Shown: piece by piece, positions 6,103 to 10,957 of the stretch
Layout: each line of letters starts with the position of its first letter
Numbering within the stretch: position 1 is the first letter of the stretch
NCBI GenBank assembly: GCA_910588365.1
Contig: CAJUQS010000001.1
Span: 1 to 10,957 of the forward strand
Direction: 5' to 3'
DNA from: an uncultured Oscillospiraceae bacterium
GTDB taxonomy: Bacteria > Bacillota > Clostridia > Oscillospirales > Oscillospiraceae
Length of the DNA: 10,957 bases
Notes under the pieces: model-generated
The model's database searches: none
What the model was told of the DNA's origin: nothing
What the model saw: only the letters and a program-made list of their open reading frames with translations
Made by a program: the position numbers and the translations under genes

Positions 6103-6821
6103 TTCCGCCGTCCCTTCTCCCCCGCCGCGTGGACCAGGAACAGGGGCAGCTTCATCATCCGGCCGATGCGGCTGGGGCTTTTGACCAGCCGGTACAGCCA
6201 CTCCAGCCCCAGCTTCTGGAACATCTCCGGCGCACGCTGGACCTGGCCGGAGAATACATCCAGGCATCCCCCCAGGCCCACCAGGAGGCGGGCTCCGGTG
6301 GCCTCGCCGTTTTTTTGCATCCACTTCTCCTGCTTGGGCGCGCCCAGGCATACAAAGACCGCGTCCGCGCCGCTGGCGCGGATGGCCTCCACCACCGGGC
6401 CGTCCTCCTGGAAGTACCCGTCCCCGGTGCCGGCGATTCGCAGGCCGGGGTACTCGCCCGACAGGTTCTCCGCCGCCTGCTCCGCCACCCCGGGCTTGGC
6501 GCCCAGCAGGTAGAGGGATTTCCCCTCCCGGGCCATCCGCGCCATGAGGCCCTGGGCAAAGCCGATGCCCGTCACCCTGCCCACCAGAGGGGTGCCCAGT
6601 ATCTTCGCGCCGTAGATGACCCCGATGCCGTCGGCCAGAACCAGATCCGCCCCGTTTACCGCCTCCAGGGCCTCCGGGTCCTCCCGGCAGGTCTCCACAA
6701 TCTCCGGGTTCGGTGTGACCACGTAGTGGGCCCCCGGGACGCTCATCAGGCGCGCCCCCTCCGCCACCGCCTCGTCCACCGTCATATTATCAAAGCCGAC
6801 GCCCAGCACTTCAATCCGCAT
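6099..6821 (-). CDS. WecG/TagA/CpsF-family glycosyltransferase
   Basis: Members transfer an N-acetylmannosamine-type sugar to an undecaprenyl-linked acceptor at the inner membrane face, the committed step of wall teichoic acid (TagA) or enterobacterial common antigen (WecG) synthesis. The 240-residue protein shows VVTPNPEIVE (34-43, T36) and VLADGIGVIYGA (61-72, D64), which match the threonine and aspartate implicated in TagA catalysis. It also has SLYLLGAKPGVAE, VFVCLGAPKQEKW, and LVGLGGCLDVFSGQVQRAPE, followed by the basic C-terminal appendage WLYRLVKSPSRIGRM used for membrane contact. The length is normal. AAAGGAGG precedes the ATG. It leads a two-gene unit with tmk, driven by the promoter at 6864-6892. 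No other teichoic acid genes lie in the window, so the exact polymer is not known. Confidence 0.92.
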   Translation of the reverse strand: MRIEVLGVGFDNMTVDEAVAEGARLMSVPGAHYVVTPNPEIVETCREDPEALEAVNGADLVLADGIGVIYGAKILGTPLVGRVTGIGFAQGLMARMAREGKSLYLLGAKPGVAEQAAENLSGEYPGLRIAGTGDGYFQEDGPVVEAIRASGADAVFVCLGAPKQEKWMQKNGEATGARLLVGLGGCLDVFSGQVQRAPEMFQKLGLEWLYRLVKSPSRIGRMMKLPLFLVHAAGEKGRRK

Positions 6822-6863
6822 AGGCGGCCTCCTTTCCGGTCTTTACCAGTTTCCATGAAGGGT

Positions 6864-6892
6864 AGTATAGCACATCTTCCCGGGGTTGTCCA
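6864..6892 (-). promoter_or_regulatory. Sigma-A promoter of the glycosyltransferase-tmk unit
   Basis: On the minus strand TGGACA (6887-6892) is separated by exactly 17 bases from TATACT (6864-6869), each with one mismatch to consensus. It lies about 45 bases upstream of the ATG at 6821, with AAAGGAGG between. Confidence 0.75.
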
Positions 6893-6956
6893 CGAAAAGG
6901 CGTACATTCTTTTCCGTTGAGAGGGATACGGCGCAAAGAACCGCGCCACCTCCTCT

Positions 6957-6965
6957 ATTATACCA
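6957..6965 (-). promoter_or_regulatory. Possible second, extended -10 promoter upstream of the glycosyltransferase gene
   Basis: The minus strand reads TGGTATAAT, a perfect extended -10 motif (TATAAT at 6957-6962), but the -35 position holds only an A-rich run. It would add a leader of about 130 bases that begins near a small GGCGC/GCGCC hairpin (6930-6947). It lies downstream of the transporter stop codon. I see no gene in 6898-7009. Confidence 0.35.
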
Positions 6966-7009
6966 GAATTGTCCGGCAATTTTTTTAAGATTCTCTGTTT
7001 TTTATCCAA

Positions 7010-7897
7010 TTAACCCGTTTTTTTCCGCAGGAAAGCGAACTTGGTCTCACTGCACACCACGGCGACAAAAATCAGCGCGAAGCCCGCCAGCATCCGCCCG
7101 CTGACCCGGTCCCCGGCAAACAGCACCGAGCACAGCACCCCGAAGACCGACTCCAGGGACAAAATTACCGAGGCCGAGGCCGGATCTGACCACACCTGCC
7201 CCACATTCTGGAACAGCAGTGCCACCGTGGTCGCCATCACCGCCAGATAGGCCAGGGGCAGCAGCACCTCCGGCCGGGTGAGGGCCTGGGCCGGGAAGGT
7301 CTCGAACAGTGCGCCGCCCACCCAGGCGTACAGCCCGGCAAAGGCAAACTGGAACACTGTCAGCAGGTAGATGTCCTTCTCCGGGGACACCTTGGCCACC
7401 GCCACAATGTGGGAGGCGTAAAAGACCGCGCACACCAGCGTCAGCGCGTCCCCCGTCGTGACGGTCAGATCCCCGGTGAGGCTCACCAGCCCCACCCCCG
7501 CCACACACAGAAGCGCGGCCAGCACGTTGTACCGGTCCGGGCGCACCCGGGCAAAGGCCCAGTAGAGAAAGGGCACCAGCACGCAGTAGACCGCCGTGAG
7601 GAAGGCGTTCTTGGAGGGGGTGGTCTGTGCCAGGCCGTAGGTCTGGATGGAGTAGGCCAGGTACAGAAAGCCGCCGATAACGGCCCCCCGCCAGAGGTAG
7701 CCGCGGGTAAAGCCCCGCCACTTCTTCCAGCACAGCAGGCCCAGCAGCACAGCGCCGGTGGTGAAGCGGATTGCCAGCAGGTACTGCACCGGCAGCGCGT
7801 CCAGGGCGTCCTTCATGATGAAGAAGGAGCTCCCCCAGATGAAGGCCGCGGCAAACAGCATGGGCTTGGCCAGTTTTCTCATCATATTTTCTCTCAT
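7010..7897 (-). CDS. DMT-superfamily transporter, EamA domains
   Basis: The 295-residue protein has about ten hydrophobic segments arranged as two EamA repeats. It starts with FAAAFIWGSSFFIMKDALDA, typical of drug/metabolite transporters. Further family marks are QTYGLAQTTPSKNAFLTAVY in the first repeat and ASVILSLESVFGVLCSVLFA in the second. Members export or import amino acids, purines or other small metabolites; the substrate cannot be predicted. The start at 7897 follows GAGGTG with 7-base spacing; a downstream in-frame ATG (residue 6) is a weaker alternative. It is transcribed alone and divergent from the methylpurine glycosylase gene, sharing an 83-base intergenic region. No good terminator was seen after its stop. 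Confidence 0.9.
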   Translation of the reverse strand: MRENMMRKLAKPMLFAAAFIWGSSFFIMKDALDALPVQYLLAIRFTTGAVLLGLLCWKKWRGFTRGYLWRGAVIGGFLYLAYSIQTYGLAQTTPSKNAFLTAVYCVLVPFLYWAFARVRPDRYNVLAALLCVAGVGLVSLTGDLTVTTGDALTLVCAVFYASHIVAVAKVSPEKDIYLLTVFQFAFAGLYAWVGGALFETFPAQALTRPEVLLPLAYLAVMATTVALLFQNVGQVWSDPASASVILSLESVFGVLCSVLFAGDRVSGRMLAGFALIFVAVVCSETKFAFLRKKTG

Positions 7898-7935
7898 TTG
7901 GAATCACCTCATCGTTGCAAAAGCAGCGCTCTCTG

Positions 7936-7963
7936 TGTTAGAATAACATCAAGACTGTATAGT
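7936..7963. promoter_or_regulatory. Overlapping divergent promoters with a small dyad between the transporter and mpg
   Basis: On the plus strand TATAGT (7958-7963) is a good -10 box for mpg, with a poor -35 box. On the minus strand TTGGTA and TATTCT with a 17-base spacer could serve the transporter. A TGTTA-GAA-TAACA dyad (7936-7948) overlaps both. The boxes are only partial matches, so this is tentative. Confidence 0.35.
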
Positions 7964-7980
7964 ACCAAAGAGGTGAGGAA

Positions 7981-8607
7981 ATGGCAAGACTTGACAGGGA
8001 ATTTTTTCTCCAGGACACGGTGGAGGCGGCAAAAAAACTGCTGGGCTGCTGTCTGGTCCGGGTGGACGGCGGGGAAACCATGGTCTGCCGCATCACGGAG
8101 ACGGAGGCCTACGTGGGCGCCGTGGACAAGGCCTGCCACGCCTACGGCGGCCGGCGCACGCCCCGGACGGAGACGCTATACGCCGGTCCGGGTACCTGCT
8201 ATGTCTACCTGATTTACGGCATGTACCACTGCCTGAACTTCGTCACCGGGCCGGAGGACACGGCCTCGGCGGTGCTCATCCGCGGCTGTGCGCCGGTGTA
8301 TCATACCGACGCCGTCGCCCGGCGGCGCTTCGGCGTACAGGCGGCGGAGATGACCGCCTATCAGCGGAAAAATTTTCTCAACGGTCCGGGCAAGCTCTGC
8401 AAGGGGTTATCTATCGACAGGTCCCTCAACGCCCTGCCCCTGGGAAACGGCCTGCTATACCTGGCGGACGGGGTGCCGGAGCTGGGACTGGAGCCCCGCC
8501 CGCCGGTCCTCCCCTTCCGTACCGGCCGGCGTATCGGCATTGACTATGCCGAGGAGGCCGCCGAATTCCCCTGGCGGTTTACAGCAGCGGCCGGATTTGA
8601 CAGTTAG
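7981..8607 (+). CDS. mpg: DNA-3-methyladenine glycosylase (AAG/MPG family)
   Basis: This base-excision repair enzyme removes alkylated or deaminated purines from DNA. The 208-residue protein matches the AAG family throughout: LLGCCLVR, ITETEAYVG (38-46), DKACHAYGGRRTPRTETLY, GPGTCYVYLIYGMYHCLNFV, NGPGKLCKGLSID and a C-terminal RRIGIDYAEEA..PWRF. E42 is the expected catalytic glutamate (E125 in human AAG), and Y44, H53 and Y76 correspond to the flipped-base pocket and intercalating region. The ATG at 7981 follows GAGGTGAGG. The HAD phosphatase gene starts 12 bases after its stop, so the two form an operon. Confidence 0.93.
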   Translation: MARLDREFFLQDTVEAAKKLLGCCLVRVDGGETMVCRITETEAYVGAVDKACHAYGGRRTPRTETLYAGPGTCYVYLIYGMYHCLNFVTGPEDTASAVLIRGCAPVYHTDAVARRRFGVQAAEMTAYQRKNFLNGPGKLCKGLSIDRSLNALPLGNGLLYLADGVPELGLEPRPPVLPFRTGRRIGIDYAEEAAEFPWRFTAAAGFDS

Positions 8608-8619
8608 GAGATGGAATAC

Positions 8620-9243
8620 ATGCTGATTTTTGATTTGGACGGCACCCTCATCGACTCCAACGGGGTTTGGCTGGAGGTGGACAAGATCTTTCTGGCCCGG
8701 CACGGCTGCGCGTATAGCCAGGAGTACTACGAGGGCGTGGCCCACTCCATCCTGCAAAACTGCGCCGTGTTCACGAAAAACCACTTCCAGCTGGAGGAGT
8801 CCTGCGAGGAGATCATCGCGGAGTGGATGGAGCTGGCCGCGGACGCCTACCGGAGCGTCCCCCTCAAGCCCTTTGTCCGGGAGTACCTGGACCGCTGCCG
8901 GGACGCAGGACACCGGATGGCAGTCTTTACGGCCTGCGTGCCGGAGCACTGCCGGGAGGTCATGTCACGCCACGGGCTGGACGGCTATTTCGAGCGGGTC
9001 ATCTTCGCCCAGGATCTGGGCGTGGACAAGAAGTCCCCCGCCGTCTTCAAACAGGCGGCGCAGATGCTCGGTGCGGAGCCCCGGCAGTGCGTCCTCTTTG
9101 ACGACTCCCTGGCCGCCTGCAAGGGCGCCAAGGCCGCCGGAATGACTGTGGTGGGGATCCGCGACAGCCGCTTCACCGGAGGCGAGGCGGATATGCGGGA
9201 GCTGTGCGACCGGTACATCGAGAGCTTCGGGGAGCTGCTGTAG
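8620..9243 (+). CDS. HAD-superfamily hydrolase (phosphatase, beta-phosphoglucomutase/phosphoglycolate-phosphatase-like)
   Basis: The protein has 207 residues from this start. HAD motifs are complete: FDLDGTLIDS (4-13, nucleophile D5 and acid D7), VFTA (102-105, T104), KKSP (137-140) and VLFDDS (158-163, D161/D162). A helical cap lies between motifs I and II. This is a soluble cytoplasmic phosphatase of unknown substrate. I chose ATG 8620 rather than the in-frame ATG at 8611: AGGAG at 8606-8610 is 9 bases from 8620 but abuts 8611, and MLIFDLDG is a normal HAD start. The gene overlaps nothing and follows mpg closely. Damage-repair housekeeping of sugar phosphates or nucleotides is conceivable from that pairing, but it is a guess. 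Confidence 0.88.
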   Translation: MLIFDLDGTLIDSNGVWLEVDKIFLARHGCAYSQEYYEGVAHSILQNCAVFTKNHFQLEESCEEIIAEWMELAADAYRSVPLKPFVREYLDRCRDAGHRMAVFTACVPEHCREVMSRHGLDGYFERVIFAQDLGVDKKSPAVFKQAAQMLGAEPRQCVLFDDSLAACKGAKAAGMTVVGIRDSRFTGGEADMRELCDRYIESFGELL

Positions 9244-9253
9244 GCGCGGCTCC

Positions 9254-9280
9254 GGCGGGAAAAGCGCCCGTTTCCCCGCC
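9254..9280 (+). terminator. Weak hairpin after the mpg-HAD operon
   Basis: GGCGGGAAAA (9254-9263) pairs with TTTCCCCGCC (9271-9280), with one mismatch and a 7-base loop, 11 bases after the HAD stop codon. No T-tract follows directly, so termination is uncertain. Confidence 0.4.
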
Positions 9281-9358
9281 AGGAATGCCCGGGCGGCTCT
9301 CTGCTTTTGCCAAAAATACCGCCAAAATTCGCCCGAAAAAAATCTTTAAAAATAGTTG

Positions 9359-9387
9359 TTGACAAACCGGCCGCCTCATGGTATAGT
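9359..9387 (+). promoter_or_regulatory. Strong promoter of the serine tRNA genes
   Basis: TTGACA (9359-9364), a 17-base spacer and TATAGT (9382-9387) lie 24 bases before the first tRNA. An A/T-rich run (about 9336-9355) just upstream resembles an UP element, as expected for stable RNA genes. Confidence 0.8.
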
Positions 9388-9411
9388 ATCAAACGAACCT
9401 GAAACCGATTT

Positions 9412-9499
9412 GGAGAGATGTCCGAGCGGTTTAAGGAACCGGTCTTGAAAACCGGCGATGCGCAAGCATCCGTGGGTTCGAATCCCACTCTCTCCGCCA
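9412..9499 (+). tRNA. tRNA-Ser(UGA)
   Basis: Acceptor arms GGAGAGA (9412-9418) and TCTCTCC pair, followed by G73 and an encoded CCA (9497-9499). The anticodon stem CCGGT/ACCGG encloses the loop CTTGAAA, with anticodon TGA at 9446-9448. A long variable arm (GATGCGCAAGCATC) and a GGTTCGAATCC T-arm complete a class II serine tRNA. It is the first gene of a two-tRNA transcript. Confidence 0.96.
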
Positions 9500-9536
9500 T
9501 TTTTCAAAGACCTGTGTCTTTTCATATGTTATCTTT

Positions 9537-9628
9537 GCGGAAGTACCCAAGTGGCCGAAGGGGCTCCCCTGCTAAGGGAGTAGACGTCCAAACAACGTGC
9601 GAGGGTTCAAATCCCTCCTTCCGCGCCA
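9537..9628 (+). tRNA. tRNA-Ser(GCU)
   Basis: Acceptor arms GCGGAAG (9537-9543) and CTTCCGC pair, followed by G73 and an encoded CCA (9626-9628). The anticodon stem CTCCC/GGGAG encloses CTGCTAA, with anticodon GCT at 9571-9573. The long variable arm typical of serine tRNAs is present, and the T-arm is GAGGGTTCAAATCCCTC. It lies 37 bases after tRNA-Ser(UGA) with no promoter between, so they are co-transcribed. Confidence 0.96.
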
Positions 9629-9629
9629 C

Positions 9630-9667
9630 GTCGGAGCAAGCTACATATCGCTTGCTCCGACTTTTTT
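9630..9667 (+). terminator. Intrinsic terminator of the tRNA-Ser transcript
   Basis: GTCGGAGCAAGC (9630-9641) and GCTTGCTCCGAC (9650-9661) form a perfect 12-bp stem with an 8-base loop, directly followed by TTTTTT (9662-9667). It begins two bases after the CCA end of the second tRNA. Confidence 0.93.
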
Positions 9668-9704
9668 AAAAGTCAGAGCGCGCTCATTGCGCTGCTCCTC
9701 CTTT

Positions 9705-9743
9705 CCAAATCGAACCCGCTTCGCTGGGCTTCGATTTGGTTTT
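9705..9743 (+). terminator. Second hairpin with short T-tract in the tRNA-yebC spacer
   Basis: CCAAATCGAA (9705-9714) and TTCGATTTGG (9730-9739) pair perfectly. CCC/GGG inside extends the stem, and TTTT follows. With the tRNA terminator already upstream it may be a back-up, or a relic of a lost gene. No reading frame or RNA gene was recognised around it. Confidence 0.5.
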
Positions 9744-9790
9744 GGGCGCAATCTCGAAAGAAAATCGGTTTTAACCCCTTACTCCAAGTC

Positions 9791-9835
9791 AAAAGCCTTG
9801 CACCCCAATGGGTGCAGGGCTTTTGGCTTTTTCAG
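9791..9835. terminator. Strong 15-bp hairpin with flanking A and T tracts
   Basis: AAAAGCCTTGCACCC (9791-9805) pairs with GGGTGCAGGGCTTTT (9810-9824), with a single T-G wobble and a CAAT loop; TTGGCTTTTT follows. Its A-stem-T symmetry lets it work on both strands. No plus-strand gene ends directly before it. Confidence 0.65.
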
Positions 9836-9857
9836 CAGTTGAAGCTTCACACGCGGA

Positions 9858-9887
9858 CAGCGCCGGAGGATTGCTCCTCCGGCGCTG
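9858..9887 (-). terminator. Perfect 13-bp hairpin downstream of yebC
   Basis: CAGCGCCGGAGGA (9858-9870) and TCCTCCGGCGCTG (9875-9887) pair fully. Read on the minus strand the loop is GCAA, a stable GNRA tetraloop, and the hairpin lies about 30 bases after the yebC stop. No U-tract follows, so it may protect the mRNA 3' end rather than terminate; the A-stem-T hairpin at 9791-9824 comes next on this strand. Confidence 0.5.
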
Positions 9888-9918
9888 CTTTCATAGCGAA
9901 CATGGGAGAAAAGCGGTC

Positions 9919-10653
9919 TCACTCCTGCTCCCAGTTGTGCCAGACGTTCTGCACGTCGTCGTTGTCCTCCATGAGGTCAATCATCTTGGTCATGTTCTTG
10001 ATGTCTTCCTCATCGGTGAGCTTGATATAGTTCTGGGGGACCATCTCGATGGAGGCCTCGGCAAACACATAGCCCTTGGCCTCCAGGGCGGCGGTAACCG
10101 CGTTGAAGTCGTCGGGATCGGTGGTGATCTCAAAGATGCCGCCGTCGGCCTCGAAGTCCGCCGCGCCGCAGTCCAGCGCGTCCTCCATCACCTTCTCCTC
10201 GTCCAGCTCGCCCTCCTCGTTGTCAATGACAATGACTCCCTTGCGGTCAAAGCTCCAGCTGACGCAGCCGCTGGCGCCCATGTTTCCGCCGTACTTGTCA
10301 AAGAGGTGGCGGACCTCGGGGGCCGTGCGGTTGCGGTTGTCCGTCAGAGCCTCCACAATGACAGCCACGCCGCTGGGGCCGTAGCCCTCGTAGACGACCT
10401 TCTCAAAGTTGTCGGTGTTGCCGGCCCCCAGGGCCTTGTCAATGGTGCGCTTGATGTTGTCGTTGGGCATGTTGGCGGCCTTGGCCTTGGCGATGACAGT
10501 GGCCAGGCGGGAGTTGTTGTTGGGATCGCCGCTGCCCCCCTCCTTTACCGCAACAATCATTTCCCGGGCAATCTTGGTAAACGCCTGGGAGCGCTTGGCA
10601 TCCGCCGCGCCCTTGGTCTTCTGAATATTATGCCATTTGGAATGTCCAGACAT
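9919..10653 (-). CDS. yebC: YebC/PmpR (TACO1) family protein
   Basis: The 244-residue protein has the diagnostic N-terminus MSGHSKWHNIQKTKGAADAK, then AREMIVAVKEGGSGDPNNNS, the NMPNDNIKRTIDKALGAG segment and the VVYEGYGPSGVAVIVEALTD motif, with an acidic C-terminal domain. It is full length for the family. Members were first described as transcriptional regulators; more recent work on bacterial YebC and mitochondrial TACO1 indicates a ribosome-associated role in relieving stalling at proline-rich stretches. The ATG at 10653 follows AAGGAG. It appears monocistronic, with a hairpin after its stop. No convincing sigma-A promoter was found upstream, where the sequence becomes unusual and palindrome-rich. 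Confidence 0.95.
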   Translation of the reverse strand: MSGHSKWHNIQKTKGAADAKRSQAFTKIAREMIVAVKEGGSGDPNNNSRLATVIAKAKAANMPNDNIKRTIDKALGAGNTDNFEKVVYEGYGPSGVAVIVEALTDNRNRTAPEVRHLFDKYGGNMGASGCVSWSFDRKGVIVIDNEEGELDEEKVMEDALDCGAADFEADGGIFEITTDPDDFNAVTAALEAKGYVFAEASIEMVPQNYIKLTDEEDIKNMTKMIDLMEDNDDVQNVWHNWEQE

Positions 10654-10886
10654 AGCTTTTTACTCCTTCCATGGATTTTTCAAACTGTATTGATGCGTCC
10701 AACCGCATATTACGAGGTCAGAACCTGTCTTCATAGCCGAAAATACCGGCTGAGTGAGGGCTTTGCCCGTCAGACGGCTGTTCAAGGCTGTGAATGCAGC
10801 TTCTTAGAGCCTGTTTAATATCTCAACGTGTGCGGATTGGCGAGTGGATTTTTTGTCCAGCGAGGCAAAAAGCCGCAGCAATCCAT

Positions 10887-10922
10887 ATCGTGCAATGACC
10901 CCATCGAGGGGTCATGCACGAT
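10887..10922. repeat. Bulged 15-bp hairpin, first of a tandem pair
   Basis: ATCGTGCAATGACCCC (10887-10902) pairs with GGGGTCATGCACGAT (10908-10922) around an ATCGA loop. The pairing is perfect apart from one unpaired A in the left arm. Confidence 0.7.
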
Positions 10923-10925
10923 TAT

Positions 10926-10957
10926 TCTGCACAGGCGCTCGATGCGCCTGTTGCAGA
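10926..10957. repeat. Bulged 13-bp hairpin, second of a tandem pair
   Basis: TCTGCACAGGCGC (10926-10938) pairs with GCGCCTGTTGCAGA (10944-10957) around a TCGAT loop, with one unpaired base in the right arm. It reaches the last base of the window, so it may extend further. It repeats the architecture but not the sequence of the preceding hairpin. Confidence 0.65.

Larger units (their letters stand above)
10654..10957. other. Non-coding, palindrome-rich region upstream of yebC, possibly a mobile-element end
   Basis: No credible reading frame lies here on either strand. The composition changes to a patchwork of short inverted repeats (AGCC..GGCT near 10736-10752, GGGC-TTT-GCCC near 10758) and two larger hairpins at the edge. 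Two similar words, AGAACCTGTCTTCATA (about 10720) and AGAGCCTGTTTAATATC (about 10805), occur in the same orientation 85 bases apart and resemble insertion-sequence termini in style. No transposase is visible, so any element would be truncated by the window or a relic. Confidence 0.4.

Noticed and set aside
5257..6513. Plus-strand frame of 418 codons overlapping the cysteine-rich gene and tmk
   Set aside because: Low-complexity alanine/glycine/proline translation from GC-rich antisense DNA. Tmk and the glycosyltransferase on the minus strand explain it.
6782..7009. Minus-strand 75-codon frame, and a shorter TTG-start frame of about 41 codons ending at the glycosyltransferase start
   Set aside because: Both run through the good promoter at 6864-6892, overlap the glycosyltransferase start in another frame and lack recognisable motifs. 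A leader peptide cannot be excluded but has no positive support.
8985..9500. Minus-strand frame beginning MAERVGFEPTDACASP
   Set aside because: This is the well-known spurious translation of the antisense of a tRNA-Ser gene, running back through the HAD gene. The tRNA and HAD calls explain the sequence.
9418..9669. Plus-strand frame across both tRNA genes
   Set aside because: It is entirely accounted for by two perfect serine tRNAs and their terminator.
9808..10818. Plus-strand frame of 336 codons
   Set aside because: It is antisense to yebC, whose full-length family match on the minus strand is decisive.
1..10957. CRISPR array, prophage, plasmid origin or defence system
   Set aside because: No regularly spaced repeats, cas, integrase, phage structural, replication or known defence genes are visible.

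Overview
The window looks like chromosomal core sequence from a GC-rich Firmicute of the gut Oscillospiraceae type (Flavonifractor / Pseudoflavonifractor / Lawsonibacter-like). I base this on the GC-rich codon use, strong AGGAGG-type ribosome binding sites, sigma-A style promoters, and the gene set: a CarD regulator, a clostridial-type thymidylate kinase, a DUF3796-like/XRE pair, an mltG-U32 pair and YebC. The genus is inference; nothing here fixes it.

Layout from left to right. Positions 1-462 (minus, cut by the window edge) encode a protein that begins as CarD and continues in frame into the start of a thiamine pyrophosphokinase domain. Its promoter is at 527-555. At 665-1768 (minus) is a membrane-anchored endonuclease/exonuclease/phosphatase-fold protein. 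At 1821-2438 (plus) is a compact regulatory unit: a consensus promoter overlapped by a perfect 14+14 bp inverted repeat, a small membrane protein, and an overlapping XRE-type repressor. After a convergent hairpin, 2535-5020 (minus) holds mltG followed 5 bp later by a U32 (TrhP-like) protein.

At 5178-5366 (plus) is a 62-residue protein with a short membrane segment and 19 cysteines. It converges on a wecG/tagA-family glycosyltransferase - tmk pair (minus, 5416-6821, ATGA overlap). Next are an EamA-type transporter (minus, 7010-7897) and, divergent from it, a methylpurine glycosylase - HAD phosphatase operon (plus, 7981-9243). Two serine tRNA genes (UGA, GCU) follow under one promoter, with an excellent intrinsic terminator. 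A 250-bp hairpin-rich spacer leads to yebC (minus, 9919-10653). The last 300 bp are non-coding and palindrome-rich and resemble the end of a mobile or repetitive element.

Most genes are housekeeping: envelope synthesis (MltG, WecG/TagA), nucleotide supply and DNA repair (Tmk, Mpg), translation and tRNA function (tRNAs, U32/TrhP-like, YebC). The observations most worth following up are the CarD-thiamine pyrophosphokinase chimera at the left edge, the cysteine-rich small protein, the palindromic operator-promoter of the membrane protein/XRE unit, and the paired bulged hairpins at the right edge.
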